DNA of 64,000 nucleotides. It comes from Shimia marina (GTDB lineage Bacteria > Pseudomonadota > Alphaproteobacteria > Rhodobacterales > Rhodobacteraceae). The stretch covers positions 518,997-582,996 of the forward strand of contig NZ_CYPW01000027.1 in assembly GCF_001458175.1 (NCBI RefSeq). The letters run 5' to 3'. This document shows, one piece after another, positions 35,057 to 44,361 of the stretch. Under the pieces are notes generated by a model, which did not search any database, was not told the DNA's origin, and saw only the letters and a list, made by a program, of their open reading frames with translations. Each line of letters starts with the position of its first letter. The stretch's first letter is position 1. The position numbers and the translations under genes are program-made.

Positions 35057-36526
35057 ATGCCACTTTCCTGGCTTGTCCTGATTGTCCTCGCCCTCGCTGC
35101 GGCGGGGTATTTTGTTGGACGGATCCGTGTATTGAAACTCGCAGGGGGCGATGTGCGCGCGCTGCACAGTCTGCCTGTCTACTATGGCGCGAATGTTGCT
35201 CTGAGCGCAGCTGTGCCTGCGTTGGGCGTTTTGCTTCTGTGGCTGTTGATCCAGCCAAGCCTGATTGAAAATACGGTGTCCGCGATGATTGCCCCGGAGA
35301 TGATTCCGGAGGGCTCCAACCTCAATCTGGTTATGGCGGATGTGCGCCGGGTGGCGGATGGTCTGTATACGGCTGTTGAAACCGGCGCGATGAATATGGC
35401 GCAAGTCGACGCGCTGCAGGCCAGTGCGGATGTGCGTGCCACGCTTGGTGAACTGGGTGTGGCCCTTGGACAGGATGTGCGCCCAGAAGTCTTGGCGGCG
35501 GCCAAATCCTATCTTGTTGCCTCTGGCACCGGAAACACGGCCCGTATGGTGGTGGTCCTGGCGCTGTCCTTGACGGGGCTTGTCTTGTCCATGATCCGTA
35601 CCAAGCCGGATTACCGTGCCCGGAATGTGGTTGAACGAGCGGTTCTTGCGCTTTTGATGGCGGCGGCCTCTCTGGCAATCCTGACCACCGTGGGCATTGT
35701 TTTGTCGATGTTGTTTGAGACCATCAATTTCTTTGGTCTGCACAGTTGGAAAGACTTTTTCTTTGGCACCATCTGGGCACCGAATTTCCGTGGTGACAGC
35801 GAACTGTCAATCCTGCCGCTGTTGTGGGGAACGCTCTATATTTCCTTTATCGCGCTGTTGGTGGCTGTACCCATTGGACTGTTTGCAGCGATCTACCTGT
35901 CTGAATATGCTGGCCCCAAGACCCGCGCTTTCGCAAAACCACTGCTGGAAATCCTCGCAGGCATTCCAACCATTGTTTATGGTTTGTTTGCGCTGCTGAC
36001 AGTAGGTCCAATGTTGATCAACCTGTTTGGTCAGACGGGCGCTCTGGGCGTGAATTGGATGAGCGGCGCCACGTCGGTTCTGACGGCAGGTGTGGTGATG
36101 GGCATCATGCTGATCCCATTTGTAAGCTCACTGTCTGATGACATTATCAACGCGGTGCCACAGGCCATGCGCGACGGATCTCTGGGCTTGGGGGCGACGC
36201 AAAGCGAGACCATTCGCCAGGTTGTGATCCCCGCCGCCTTGCCCGGTATCGTTGGTGCCATTCTTCTGGCGGCAAGCCGCGCGATTGGCGAGACCATGAT
36301 TGTGGTGATGGGGGCAGGGGCGATTGCCAAGTTCAGCCTCAACCCCTTTGAGAGCATGACCACAATCACCACCCGGATTGTCAGCCAATTGACCGGTGAT
36401 GGCGATTTTTCCAGCCCGGAAACGCTTGTGGCTTTTGCCCTTGGGCTGACCCTCTTTGTTCTGACCCTCGGCCTTAATGTGCTGGCGCTTTACATCGTGC
36501 GCAAATATCGGGAGCAATACGAATGA
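35057..36526 (+). CDS. pstC: phosphate ABC transporter permease PstC
   Basis: A 489-residue inner-membrane permease. The C-terminal half has the six-helix transporter core with the EAA-type loop (DGSLGLGATQSETIRQVVIPAALPGIVGAILLAASRAIGETM). The N-terminal half adds a helix pair and a periplasmic segment (residues 70-160), a long form common in alphaproteobacteria. The ATG at 35057 removes a non-membrane leader. Overlaps pstA by four bases. Confidence 0.95.
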   Translation: MPLSWLVLIVLALAAAGYFVGRIRVLKLAGGDVRALHSLPVYYGANVALSAAVPALGVLLLWLLIQPSLIENTVSAMIAPEMIPEGSNLNLVMADVRRVADGLYTAVETGAMNMAQVDALQASADVRATLGELGVALGQDVRPEVLAAAKSYLVASGTGNTARMVVVLALSLTGLVLSMIRTKPDYRARNVVERAVLALLMAAASLAILTTVGIVLSMLFETINFFGLHSWKDFFFGTIWAPNFRGDSELSILPLLWGTLYISFIALLVAVPIGLFAAIYLSEYAGPKTRAFAKPLLEILAGIPTIVYGLFALLTVGPMLINLFGQTGALGVNWMSGATSVLTAGVVMGIMLIPFVSSLSDDIINAVPQAMRDGSLGLGATQSETIRQVVIPAALPGIVGAILLAASRAIGETMIVVMGAGAIAKFSLNPFESMTTITTRIVSQLTGDGDFSSPETLVAFALGLTLFVLTLGLNVLALYIVRKYREQYE

Positions 36527-37872
36527 CCGACGTTTCTCAGCCCAACTCCGCTGGAACGCCCCAGAGCTCGCTGCACAGGCTGGATGCTCGCACCAAGCGC
36601 CGCAACGCCGCAGAGAGCCGGTTCAAGTTCTATGGCATTGTGGCCATTCTGATTGGCCTGCTGATGCTGGTGACTTTGTTGTATACCATTCTGTCCAAGG
36701 GCACCGGAGCGTTTTCACAAACCTTTGTGACCATGCAGGTGGAACTTTTGGAGAGCAAGCTGGACAAATCCGGCACCCGTGATCTGGAGAAGATCAAAAA
36801 GGTGACAACCTTTGGCTATGCGCCTTTGATCAAAGGGGCGTTTGAAAAATCCGTTCTGGAACATGGGATTGATACAGATCTGAAAACCAAGGACATGGCC
36901 AAAATCCTGTCAAAGTCCGCAGCAAGCCAGCTGCGCGGCTATGTGATCGCAAATCCGGATAAGATCGGCGAAACCATCGAGTTCCGGTTTCTTGCCAACA
37001 GCCGCGTGGATGGCTACCTGAAAGGCCGCGTGAGCCGTGAGAGCATTGCCAATGACAAGAATATCACCGCAGCGCAGCTTGATTTTGTCGATCAACTGAT
37101 CGCAGCGGGTGTGCTTGAGAAAACCTTCAACATCGACTTCATCATCGGTGCAGATGCCTCTGATCAGCGCCCTGAGGCTGCGGGCATTGGCGTGGCCATG
37201 GTGGGCAGTCTGTTCATGATGCTTGTGGTGCTTGCACTGGCGCTGCCAATCGGGGTTGCGGCTTCGATCTATCTCGAAGAATTTGCCCCCAAGAACTGGA
37301 TCACCGACATCATTGAGGTGAATATTTCAAACCTCGCCGCGGTTCCTTCGATCGTCTTTGGCATTTTGGGTCTGGCAGTCTTCATCAACTATATGCATCT
37401 GCCGCAGTCCGCGCCATTGGTTGGCGGGTTGGTTCTGACGCTGATGACCTTGCCGACAATCATCATCTCGACACGCGCCGCCCTGAAGGCCGTTCCGCCC
37501 AGTATCCGCGACGCAGCGCTGGGGGTAGGGGCCTCCAAAATGCAGGCAGTGTTCCATCACGTGCTGCCACTGGCGGCGCCGGGCATCCTGACGGGCACCA
37601 TCATCGGTCTGGCACAGGCCCTGGGGGAAACGGCGCCATTGCTGCTGATTGGGATGATCGGCTTTATCGCCTCCAACATGCCCGAAACCATCGGCGAGGG
37701 GCTGTTGTCACCGAACTCTGCCATGCCAGCGCAGATTTACGAATGGGCCAAGCGGGCGGATCCAGCGTTTTACGAACGTGCCTGGGGGGGAATCATCATT
37801 CTCTTGATCTTCCTGATCTCTATGAACACTCTCGCAGTCATCCTGCGCCGCCGGTTCGAACGCCGCTGGTAA
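36523..37872 (+). CDS. pstA: phosphate ABC transporter permease PstA
   Basis: A 449-residue permease partner of PstC. A cytoplasmic start, one membrane helix and a periplasmic DUF3333-type domain (residues 55-215) precede the transporter core, whose EAA loop reads [43 protein letters not shown]. Translation is coupled to pstC by a four-base overlap. pstB follows after 17 bases. Confidence 0.95.
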   Translation: MTDVSQPNSAGTPQSSLHRLDARTKRRNAAESRFKFYGIVAILIGLLMLVTLLYTILSKGTGAFSQTFVTMQVELLESKLDKSGTRDLEKIKKVTTFGYAPLIKGAFEKSVLEHGIDTDLKTKDMAKILSKSAASQLRGYVIANPDKIGETIEFRFLANSRVDGYLKGRVSRESIANDKNITAAQLDFVDQLIAAGVLEKTFNIDFIIGADASDQRPEAAGIGVAMVGSLFMMLVVLALALPIGVAASIYLEEFAPKNWITDIIEVNISNLAAVPSIVFGILGLAVFINYMHLPQSAPLVGGLVLTLMTLPTIIISTRAALKAVPPSIRDAALGVGASKMQAVFHHVLPLAAPGILTGTIIGLAQALGETAPLLLIGMIGFIASNMPETIGEGLLSPNSAMPAQIYEWAKRADPAFYERAWGGIIILLIFLISMNTLAVILRRRFERRW

Positions 37873-37889
37873 GCCAAGGACAGAAATCC

Positions 37890-38687
37890 ATGTATGATAT
37901 CGCAAAAATGGGGACCGACGTGGACCAGAATACGACCAAAATTTCGGCCCGAAATGTACAGGTGTACTACGGTGACACACATGCCATCAAAGACGTGAAC
38001 GTCGAGATTGGCGCACGCTCTGTGACGGCCTTCATCGGCCCCTCCGGTTGTGGCAAATCTACCTTCCTGCGCTGCATCAACCGGATGAATGACACCATTG
38101 ATGTGTGCCGCGTGGACGGCGACATTCTGATTGATGGTGAGGACATCTATGACAAACGCGTTGACCCTGTTCAGCTGCGCGCCAAAGTGGGTATGGTGTT
38201 TCAGAAGCCCAACCCGTTTCCCAAGTCGATCTATGACAACATCGCCTATGGGCCACGCATCCATGGCCTTGCCAAGAACAAGGCGGATCTGGATGAAATC
38301 GTCGAAAAATCCCTGCGCCGTGGTGCGATCTGGAATGAGGTGAAAGACCGTCTGCATGCGCCGGGCACCGGCCTGTCCGGCGGTCAGCAACAGCGTCTGT
38401 GCATTGCACGGGCCATTGCGACAGAGCCAGAAGTGCTTTTGATGGACGAGCCGTGTTCCGCGCTTGACCCAATCGCAACCGCGCAGGTGGAAGAGCTGAT
38501 TGATGAATTGCGCAATCAGTTTTCTGTGGTGATCGTGACGCACTCCATGCAGCAGGCCGCCCGCGTGAGCCAGAAGACCGCGTTCTTCCACCTCGGCAAT
38601 CTGGTGGAATATGGTGACACCTCGCAGATTTTCACCAACCCGCAAGACGAACGCACCGAAAGCTACATCACCGGCCGGATCGGCTAA
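37890..38687 (+). CDS. pstB: phosphate ABC transporter ATPase PstB
   Basis: A 265-residue ATPase with Walker [10 protein letters not shown] (about residues 50-58), ABC signature [16 protein letters not shown] and Walker [23 protein letters not shown] after Walker A is specific to PstB. The ATG at 37890 follows CCAAGGA; in-frame sequence upstream belongs to pstA in another frame. It drives phosphate import and takes part in PhoR signalling. Confidence 0.97.
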   Translation: MYDIAKMGTDVDQNTTKISARNVQVYYGDTHAIKDVNVEIGARSVTAFIGPSGCGKSTFLRCINRMNDTIDVCRVDGDILIDGEDIYDKRVDPVQLRAKVGMVFQKPNPFPKSIYDNIAYGPRIHGLAKNKADLDEIVEKSLRRGAIWNEVKDRLHAPGTGLSGGQQQRLCIARAIATEPEVLLMDEPCSALDPIATAQVEELIDELRNQFSVVIVTHSMQQAARVSQKTAFFHLGNLVEYGDTSQIFTNPQDERTESYITGRIG

Positions 38688-38701
38688 GGAGACCCTGGAC
38701 C

Positions 38702-39397
38702 ATGAACGATCAACACATTCTCTCTGCCTTTGACCGCGATCTGGAGGGCATTCAGGCCAACGTCATGAAAATGGGCGGACTGGTTGAGGAGGCCATCGGT
38801 GAGGCGGCCATGTCGATGCAGAACCGCGACGAGGAACTGGCGGCGCATGTGATCAAAGGCGACAAGGCCGTGGACGGTCTTGAAGATATGATCAACGAAC
38901 AATGCGCCAACCTGATTGCGCTGCGTGCGCCTGCGGCGGTGGATCTGCGCGTGGTGCTCTCTGTGATGAAGATTGCGGGCAACCTGGAGCGTATTGGCGA
39001 CTATGCCAAAAACATGGCGAAACGCACGTCGGTGCTGGTGCATATGGAACGCGTCGAGGGCGCACACAGTTCGCTGCGCCGTATGGCGCAGGAAGTGCAA
39101 CACATGCTGACGGATGTGCTGGATGCCTTTATTCAGCGTGATGTGGAGCGCGCCAAGGACGTGCTGGAACGCGATCATAATGTTGATCAGATGTACAATG
39201 CCTTGTTCCGGGAATTCCTGACCTTCATGATGGAAGATCCACGCTACATCACCCCCTGTATGCATTTGCATTTCATGGCGAAAAACACCGAGCGCATGGG
39301 CGACCACGTGACCGCGATTGCCGAGCAGGTGATCTATCTGGTGACCGGCTCCATGCCGGAAGAAGCGCGTCCGAAGGCCACACGCCTGGACGCATAA
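38702..39397 (+). CDS. phoU: phosphate signalling protein PhoU
   Basis: A 231-residue all-helical protein of two three-helix bundles. The metal-binding-like motifs ERIGDYAKNMAKR and ERMGDHVTAIAEQ are at equivalent places in each half. PhoU links PstB to PhoR and dampens Pho signalling when phosphate is plentiful. It sits 14 bases after pstB. Confidence 0.96.
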   Translation: MNDQHILSAFDRDLEGIQANVMKMGGLVEEAIGEAAMSMQNRDEELAAHVIKGDKAVDGLEDMINEQCANLIALRAPAAVDLRVVLSVMKIAGNLERIGDYAKNMAKRTSVLVHMERVEGAHSSLRRMAQEVQHMLTDVLDAFIQRDVERAKDVLERDHNVDQMYNALFREFLTFMMEDPRYITPCMHLHFMAKNTERMGDHVTAIAEQVIYLVTGSMPEEARPKATRLDA

Positions 39398-39418
39398 GAA
39401 TTTTGAGAGACCAAAAAG

Positions 39419-40108
39419 ATGGCAAAAGATCACCCCACCGTGCTTGTGGTCGAGGATGAACCCGCACAGCGCGAAGTTCTGAGCTACAACCTTCAGGCGG
39501 AGGGTTTCGACGTAGAGGCCGCCGCCGATGGCGACACGGCGCTTATGATGGTACAGGAAGTCATGCCGGACATCATCGTGCTGGACTGGATGCTGCCAGG
39601 AACCTCTGGCATTGAAATCTGCCGCCGCCTGAAAACCCGGTCAGAAACCAAGAATATTCCAGTGATCATGCTCTCTGCGCGTTCTGAGGAAGTGGACCGC
39701 GTGCGCGGGTTGGAAACCGGTGCCGACGACTATGTGGTGAAACCATATTCGGTAATGGAACTCATGGCGCGGGTGCGCAATCAGCTGCGCCGTGTACGAC
39801 CATCCTCGGTTGGGCAGACCTTGAGTTATGAAGACATTGTTCTTGATGCCGAAACCCATCGCGTGACCCGCGCCGATGCGGCGCTGCGGCTTGGGCCAAC
39901 GGAGTTCCGCTTATTGGCAACATTTATGGAAAAGCCTGGTCGCGTCTGGAGCAGAGAACAGTTGCTGGACCGTGTCTGGGGCAGGGACATCTATGTCGAC
40001 AGCCGGACCGTTGACGTCCACATCGGACGCCTGCGTAAGGCGCTCTGCGTGCATGGCGGCGATGATCCTCTGCGCACAGTGCGTGGCGCGGGCTACGCGC
40101 TCGGATGA
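39419..40108 (+). CDS. phoB: phosphate response regulator PhoB
   Basis: A 229-residue OmpR-type response regulator. The receiver domain has Asp12-13 (VVEDE), the phosphoacceptor Asp56 in VLDWMLPG, and Lys in VVKPYSVMEL. The C-terminal winged helix (RLGPTEFRLLATFMEKPGRVWSREQLLDRVWG, DSRTVDVHIGRLRKAL) binds Pho boxes such as those before phoR and pstS. It is last of the pho-pst cluster. Confidence 0.97.
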   Translation: MAKDHPTVLVVEDEPAQREVLSYNLQAEGFDVEAAADGDTALMMVQEVMPDIIVLDWMLPGTSGIEICRRLKTRSETKNIPVIMLSARSEEVDRVRGLETGADDYVVKPYSVMELMARVRNQLRRVRPSSVGQTLSYEDIVLDAETHRVTRADAALRLGPTEFRLLATFMEKPGRVWSREQLLDRVWGRDIYVDSRTVDVHIGRLRKALCVHGGDDPLRTVRGAGYALG

Positions 40109-40119
40109 GTTCCTGAAGC

Positions 40120-40215
40120 GTTTCGGGTTTTGACTGAAACATCTAGTGACACGAGTGTCCCGAGAATGCCGTTGGCACTACAGGGTATTTATGTCCCAAG
40201 CTAAGCCCGAAACGC
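40120..40215 (+). other. possible structured RNA or small palindromic element
   Basis: GCGTTTCGGG (40120-40129) and CCCGAAACGC (40206-40215) are exact inverted repeats enclosing 76 bases. Inside lie GACAC-GA-GTGTC (40148-40159) and TGCC-GTT-GGCA (40167-40177), which could form a multi-branched fold. It starts 11 bases after the phoB stop. It may be a 3' UTR structure, a leader element or a small repeat; no target-site duplication is evident. Confidence 0.35.
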
Positions 40216-40423
40216 CATAAGTGAAGATCACCCATTAAGTCTTTGTTAGAAAAAGGTCACTCAGGTCAGGACGAGGTTGTGAGATCTCCGATAGGGATCC
40301 CGCAATTTCATTATCGTCACCGCTTTTAGGTGGGCTACGTCACGCTAAATCGCTGACTACATAATTCGCATAATTGGTATTATGGTAATTACACTACCAT
40401 CGTGAGCCAATCGTGAATCCCTT

Positions 40424-40445
40424 CCTGACCATCTGGACAGTCAGG
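40424..40445. promoter_or_regulatory. lux-box-like dyad upstream of luxR
   Basis: CCTGAC-N10-GTCAGG, a 22-base imperfect palindrome about 100 bases before the TATAAT element of luxR. Length and end sequence resemble LuxR-type boxes (ACCTG...CAGGT). Autoregulation is possible but unproven. Confidence 0.35.
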
Positions 40446-40546
40446 TAAGGCTTACTATACCTTTTTACGCAGTTCATGGGGATGAATGACAACAATTTAG
40501 CAGTGAATTCACCCTGTAAGACAACGTGCCCCACGGGCTGCGCGGA

Positions 40547-40552
40547 TATAAT
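40547..40552 (+). promoter_or_regulatory. -10 element TATAAT of luxR
   Basis: A perfect TATAAT 26 bases before the luxR ATG, embedded in a near palindrome GCGCGGATATAATCTGCGC (40540-40558) that could be an operator. The -35 region is weak. Confidence 0.45.
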
Positions 40553-40578
40553 CTGCGCTTGAGTGATTGAGACAAGTT

Positions 40579-41343
40579 ATGGATTCCACAATGGATTACA
40601 TCGAAGAAGTGTTGAACCAGATCAGCCTTGAGGCGCTTTGGGAGATGCATTGCGAAAAGATGGCATCGTTTGGCTTTGACAAGATCATGTACGGCTACAC
40701 CAATTACCGCAACGGCGCCTCGCTCGGTGATGCGGATGATTTCTTTGTCCTCTCCAATCACCAACGTGATTATCTGGATCGCTTCATCGGCGATGGTCTG
40801 TACTTTGACGGGCCGATGATGAAATGGTCGCTTGAAAACTCCGGTGCGCAAAGCTGGAGCATCGTGAAACAAGCCTACAAGGCCGGAAAACTCACGCCAA
40901 AACAGCTGCGGGTGTTTCAGGTGAACCAGGAATATGGCCTGCATGCCGGCTACACTGTGAGCTTCCCAACCGTTTCGTCGCGCACCAAAGGTGCCATTTC
41001 TCTCGGCGCTCATGAGAATTACAGCCAAGAGGCCATCGATGCCATGTGGGAGAAATCTGGCCGCGAAATAACGCTGATCAATAATGTGACACATCTGAAA
41101 ATCCAGTCCCTGCCCTACAATAACCCAGAGCGCGAATTGACCAAGCGACAGCGCGAGGTTCTGGAGTGGGTTGGCGACGGAAAAACCATTCAGGACATCG
41201 CGCTTTTGATTGAACGTACGCCTGCAACTGTCGAGAAACACTTGCGTTTGGCGCGTGACGCTATGAACGTAGAGACCACAGCGCAGGCACTTTTGAAGGC
41301 GTCCTTCATGCACCAAATTTACTTGCTAGAGGGGCGAAACTGA
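40579..41343 (+). CDS. LuxR-type regulator with autoinducer-binding domain
   Basis: A 254-residue regulator. Residues 10-170 resemble the autoinducer-binding domain (GFDKIMYGYTNYRN, DYLDRFIGDGLYFDGPMMKW, YGLHAGYTVSFPT), including the W/Y/D pattern expected of acyl-homoserine-lactone receptors. The C-terminus is a LuxR HTH (ELTKRQREVLEWVGDGKTIQDIALLIERTPATVEKHL). No luxI synthase is in the window, so it is an orphan here. The start may also be the ATG four codons later. A TGACGC/GCGTCA hairpin overlaps its stop codon. Confidence 0.88.
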   Translation: MDSTMDYIEEVLNQISLEALWEMHCEKMASFGFDKIMYGYTNYRNGASLGDADDFFVLSNHQRDYLDRFIGDGLYFDGPMMKWSLENSGAQSWSIVKQAYKAGKLTPKQLRVFQVNQEYGLHAGYTVSFPTVSSRTKGAISLGAHENYSQEAIDAMWEKSGREITLINNVTHLKIQSLPYNNPERELTKRQREVLEWVGDGKTIQDIALLIERTPATVEKHLRLARDAMNVETTAQALLKASFMHQIYLLEGRN

Positions 41344-41403
41344 CGCATAATAGCGTCAATAGTAAGGTTACCCTGACTTGTGGATCTTGTGTTAGAGTGG
41401 CAA

Positions 41404-41625
41404 AATTGGATTGTTCCGTGAGTGGTGGCTTTGGCCTTTGGAACAAATCGGCTACGAACTTCGCAATTTCGAAGCTCTCTTGGTCGACCGGTAATCAACC
41501 CGGACGTTGGCATGGGATGTATTTTCATACCCATGCTGACATTTTTCGGTGGCCTCCCCATCCCCATGTTTTGGAGGCCCTTTGGAAAGAGCGGCGTCAC
41601 CTTTTTCAGGTGGCGCCGTTTTTAT
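41404..41625 (+). ncRNA. candidate structured small RNA
   Basis: About 220 bases without a credible gene but with five successive hairpins: TTGTTCC/GGAACAA (41411/41440), CTTCG/CGAAG (41459/41470), CATGGGATG/CATACCCATG (41511-41535), GGCCTCC/GGAGGCC (41551/41573) with a C-rich loop CCATCCCCATG, and a ten-base terminator stem (41592-41618) with T-run. The C-rich loop could pair with Shine-Dalgarno sequences. It may instead be the 3' UTR of luxR. Start position is a guess. Confidence 0.45.
41592..41625 (+). terminator. strong Rho-independent terminator
   Basis: Ten-base stem CGGCGTCACC/GGTGGCGCCG (one G-U pair), loop TTTTTCA, followed by TTTTTATTT. It ends a transcript that begins either at luxR or at an internal sRNA promoter. 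Confidence 0.92.
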
Positions 41626-41872
41626 TTGTGAAATGGCTTTTGCACTGAGCACAAGCAAAGATCAGAACGACGTTGGTATGTTGCATACCCGGTAGAAATG
41701 TCACTGGGTTTGCAAAGCAGAAGTGTCACCCTGGATGCAACGCAAGCAAGGTTTTTAAGCCGGTAGACATGATATATCGAAGGGTTGAAAGGCCTTTCTG
41801 GGGCCAGCTCAATCATAAACTCTATGGCGATGAATTTGAGCGAGGAAAGCGAATTTGCCTTGTGGTGATAGT

Positions 41873-42085
41873 CTGATTTTGGTGCATCTAGCATTTTGGC
41901 CTATGCTGGTCGTGCTGACGGTCGTCATCGCCCGTCACAATAGTTTCGGCCTAAAAGACGCGCTCTTGGCGGCGGTAGGTATGAAGAGTTCGACAGAACG
42001 CTTGCGATCAATGTCCTACACGCTTTGACCATCTTGCTACCGATTGGTGTCGCGGTTTGGGTCGTTCAACCCTGTCTGGCTTGAG
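41873..42085 (+). pseudogene. possible remnant of a membrane protein, frameshifted
   Basis: Two overlapping frames read like pieces of one membrane protein: first FWPMLVVLTVVIARHNSFG followed by KDALLAAVG, then, after a shift near 41977, RYEEFDRTLAINVLHALTI and LLPIGVAVWVVQP, ending in TGA at about 42084. Both parts are hydrophobic and of plausible composition, but I do not recognise the family. The surrounding 600 bases (41626-42246) hold no other gene that I can support. Confidence 0.25.
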
Positions 42086-42246
42086 CTGCCCATTCTGACC
42101 GCCGCTGTTCATAGCAGGCTTCCATCTTTGAAGGTCGCCCTGACGGGCGGCGTCCGGTCTTCTGGTAGCTGTTCTTTGCGCTGACAACGCTTAACCGGCG
42201 CGACCTTCTTGTTCTACCTTGAACACCGAAGAACCACACGCAAGCA

Positions 42247-42278
42247 AAACGCCGCCCAACACATGTTGAACGGCGTTT
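42247..42278 (-). terminator. terminator of rpsB-tsf
   Basis: AAACGCCG (42247-42254) pairs with CGGCGTTT (42271-42278); inner AACA/TGTT adds pairs. On the minus strand it is followed by TTTTGCTTG. It lies 25 bases after the tsf stop. Confidence 0.8.
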
Positions 42279-42303
42279 GAAGATCGTGTGATTTGAGCGG
42301 GAC

Positions 42304-43179
42304 TTAGCCCTGAGCGGCTTTGGCCACTTCTGCTGCGAAATCTTCTTCTTTTTTCTCGATGCCTTCGCCCACTTCCATGCGGACGTAGCCAACGATTTCC
42401 GCACCAGCTTCTTTGGCCGCTGCTTCAACGGTCAGATCTGGGTTGATCACGAAGTCCTGACCCAGCAGGGTCACTTCGGACATGAATTTCTTCATGCGGC
42501 CCACGATCATCTTCTCGATCACCTGCTCCGGCTTGCCGGATTCACGTGCGATCTCGATCTGAACGTTTTTCTCTTTTTCAACGATGGCTGGGTCGAGGTC
42601 TGCTTCGCCCAGAGCCTGCGGGTTGGCCGCTGCGATGTGCATGGCAACCTGCTTACCAAATGCCTCATCGCCGCCTTTCAGCGCCACGAGAACACCGATT
42701 TTGCCCATGCCGTCGGTGGCTGGGTTGTGCACGTAGGAGGTCACAACGTCGCCTTCAACGGAGGCCATGCGGCGCACGGACATGTTCTCACCGATGGTGG
42801 CAACCGCGTCAGTCACGGTTTCTTCAACGGTTTTGCCGCCCAGATCCGCTGCTTTCAGCGCGTCAACGTCAGAAACGTTTACGGCGGCGCCAGCGATTTT
42901 GGCAACCATGGACTGGAAGTCCGCGTTTTTGCCAACGAAGTCGGTTTCGGAGTTCACCTCAACGGCAACACCTTTGCCACCTTCAACAGTGACTGCCACC
43001 AGACCTTCGGCAGCGGTACGGCCGGATTTCTTGGCCGCTTTCGCCAGACCTTTGGTGCGCAGCCAATCGATTGCTGCTTCCTGGTCGCCGTCAGTTTCGG
43101 TCAACGCTTTTTTCGCGTCCATCATGCCTGCGCCGGTCATCTCGCGCAGTTCTTTAACCATTGCTGCTGTGATCGCCAT
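42304..43179 (-). CDS. tsf: translation elongation factor Ts
   Basis: 291-residue nucleotide exchange factor for EF-Tu. The N-terminal UBA-like domain ([19 protein letters not shown]) and the core motif [16 protein letters not shown] are clear. It is downstream of rpsB by 75 bases, the standard bacterial rpsB-tsf order. Confidence 0.98.
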   Translation of the reverse strand: MAITAAMVKELREMTGAGMMDAKKALTETDGDQEAAIDWLRTKGLAKAAKKSGRTAAEGLVAVTVEGGKGVAVEVNSETDFVGKNADFQSMVAKIAGAAVNVSDVDALKAADLGGKTVEETVTDAVATIGENMSVRRMASVEGDVVTSYVHNPATDGMGKIGVLVALKGGDEAFGKQVAMHIAAANPQALGEADLDPAIVEKEKNVQIEIARESGKPEQVIEKMIVGRMKKFMSEVTLLGQDFVINPDLTVEAAAKEAGAEIVGYVRMEVGEGIEKKEEDFAAEVAKAAQG

Positions 43180-43254
43180 CTTAGGCTCTCCTCGTCAGAA
43201 TTGGGAATGTGGGGGCGGGTCTACCCTGCCCCCATGTCAGATTTGTAACGTCGC

Positions 43255-44025
43255 TTACGCGTCTGCTGCGGCTTCTTCGGCCACGGCTTCTTCAACCGGA
43301 GCTTCGAATTCGCCCAGATCCACGCCTGCGGCGCCCAGCTGTGCGGTCATGCCGTCCAGCGCTGCGCGGGCTGCGAGGTCACAGTACAGGGAGATCGCGC
43401 GGGATGCGTCGTCGTTGCCTGGGATGATGTAGTCAACGCCGTCTGGGGAGCAGTTGGTGTCAACCACGGCCACAACTGGGATGCCCAGTTTGTTGGCTTC
43501 GGCGATGGCCAGTGCTTCTTTTTTCACGTCGATGACGAACAGCAGGTCAGGAACGCCGCCCATGTCGCGGATACCGCCGAGAGAGGCTTGCAGCTTCTCC
43601 TGGTCGCGCTCGATGCCCAGACGCTCTTTCTTGGTCAGGCCTTCTGCGCCGGATGCCAGTTTCTCGTCGATCTCTTTCAGACGGTTGATGGACTGGGAAA
43701 CGGTTTTCCAGTTGGTCAGCGTGCCGCCGAGCCAGCGGTGGTTCATGAAGTACTGAGCGGATTTCTCTGCTGCATCTGCGATCGGCGCTGCGGCCTGACG
43801 CTTGGTGCCAACGAAGAGGACGCGGCCGCCTTTGGCAACAGTGTCACGTACGGCTGTCAGAGCCTGGTCCAGCATAGGAACGGTCTGGGTCAGGTCCATG
43901 ATGTGGATGCCGTTGCGAGAGCCGTAGATGAACGGGCCCATGCGTGGGTTCCAGCGCTGTGTTTGGTGACCAAAGTGAACGCCAGCTTCGAGCAGCTGAC
44001 GCATGGAGAACTCGGGAAGAGCCAT
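43255..44025 (-). CDS. rpsB: 30S ribosomal protein S2
   Basis: 256 residues, beginning with the family motif [22 protein letters not shown] and containing [11 protein letters not shown] and [11 protein letters not shown] (S2 signatures). An Ala/Glu-rich C-terminal tail is present. It precedes tsf in a two-gene operon. Confidence 0.98.
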   Translation of the reverse strand: MALPEFSMRQLLEAGVHFGHQTQRWNPRMGPFIYGSRNGIHIMDLTQTVPMLDQALTAVRDTVAKGGRVLFVGTKRQAAAPIADAAEKSAQYFMNHRWLGGTLTNWKTVSQSINRLKEIDEKLASGAEGLTKKERLGIERDQEKLQASLGGIRDMGGVPDLLFVIDVKKEALAIAEANKLGIPVVAVVDTNCSPDGVDYIIPGNDDASRAISLYCDLAARAALDGMTAQLGAAGVDLGEFEAPVEEAVAEEAAADA

Positions 44026-44361
44026 GCTATTTTCCTTTTCCGGTTTACGCCTTGGCGGGGAGAAGTGAGAGCAGATGCTCCAACCGGCGGACCGACAGGG
44101 ATGTCTCCCCTGTCCAAGCCCAAACCCCGCCTGCGGGTTTGAATGCCGCGCGTTTACAGCAGCTTCCCCAAGCTTGCAAGCCCTGAGTGACGGCGTTTTG
44201 GGGCAATCCGACGCATTTCCGTCGGGACCGGGGTTGACCTCAGCCTACAAGGGATCAGGTTGAGGCAGAGGCATGGCCATTTCAACGGCGCCATATCGGC
44301 TGCGGGGGCGTGATACCAACGCATGCCATGCGCAGCAAGCACGGACTAAGGATCTGTTTTC
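44026..44361. other. 336-base divergent region between rpsB and gst
   Basis: No gene. On the minus strand it is the rpsB leader; it contains a perfect hairpin CAAACCC-CGCCTGC-GGGTTTG at 44121-44141, about 100 bases before the rpsB start, which could act in autoregulation by S2 or as an attenuator. AAGGA before 44362 serves the gst gene. Confidence 0.4.

Larger units (their letters stand above)
40109..40578. other. 470-base intergenic region between phoB and luxR
   Basis: No plausible gene. It contains an inverted-repeat-bounded segment (40120-40215), AT-rich DNA with an IR CATAAT-TGGT-ATTATG near 40370-40385, a dyad at 40424-40445 and a TATAAT box (40547-40552) serving luxR. The long upstream DNA suggests that luxR is heavily regulated. 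Confidence 0.6.

Noticed and set aside
41397-41648. Short plus-strand open frames in the hairpin-rich region
   Set aside because: They run through a strong terminator and strong stems; composition is not protein-like and no ribosome site was seen.
42066-42428. Minus-strand frame reaching into tsf
   Set aside because: It overlaps tsf in another frame and crosses the tsf terminator.
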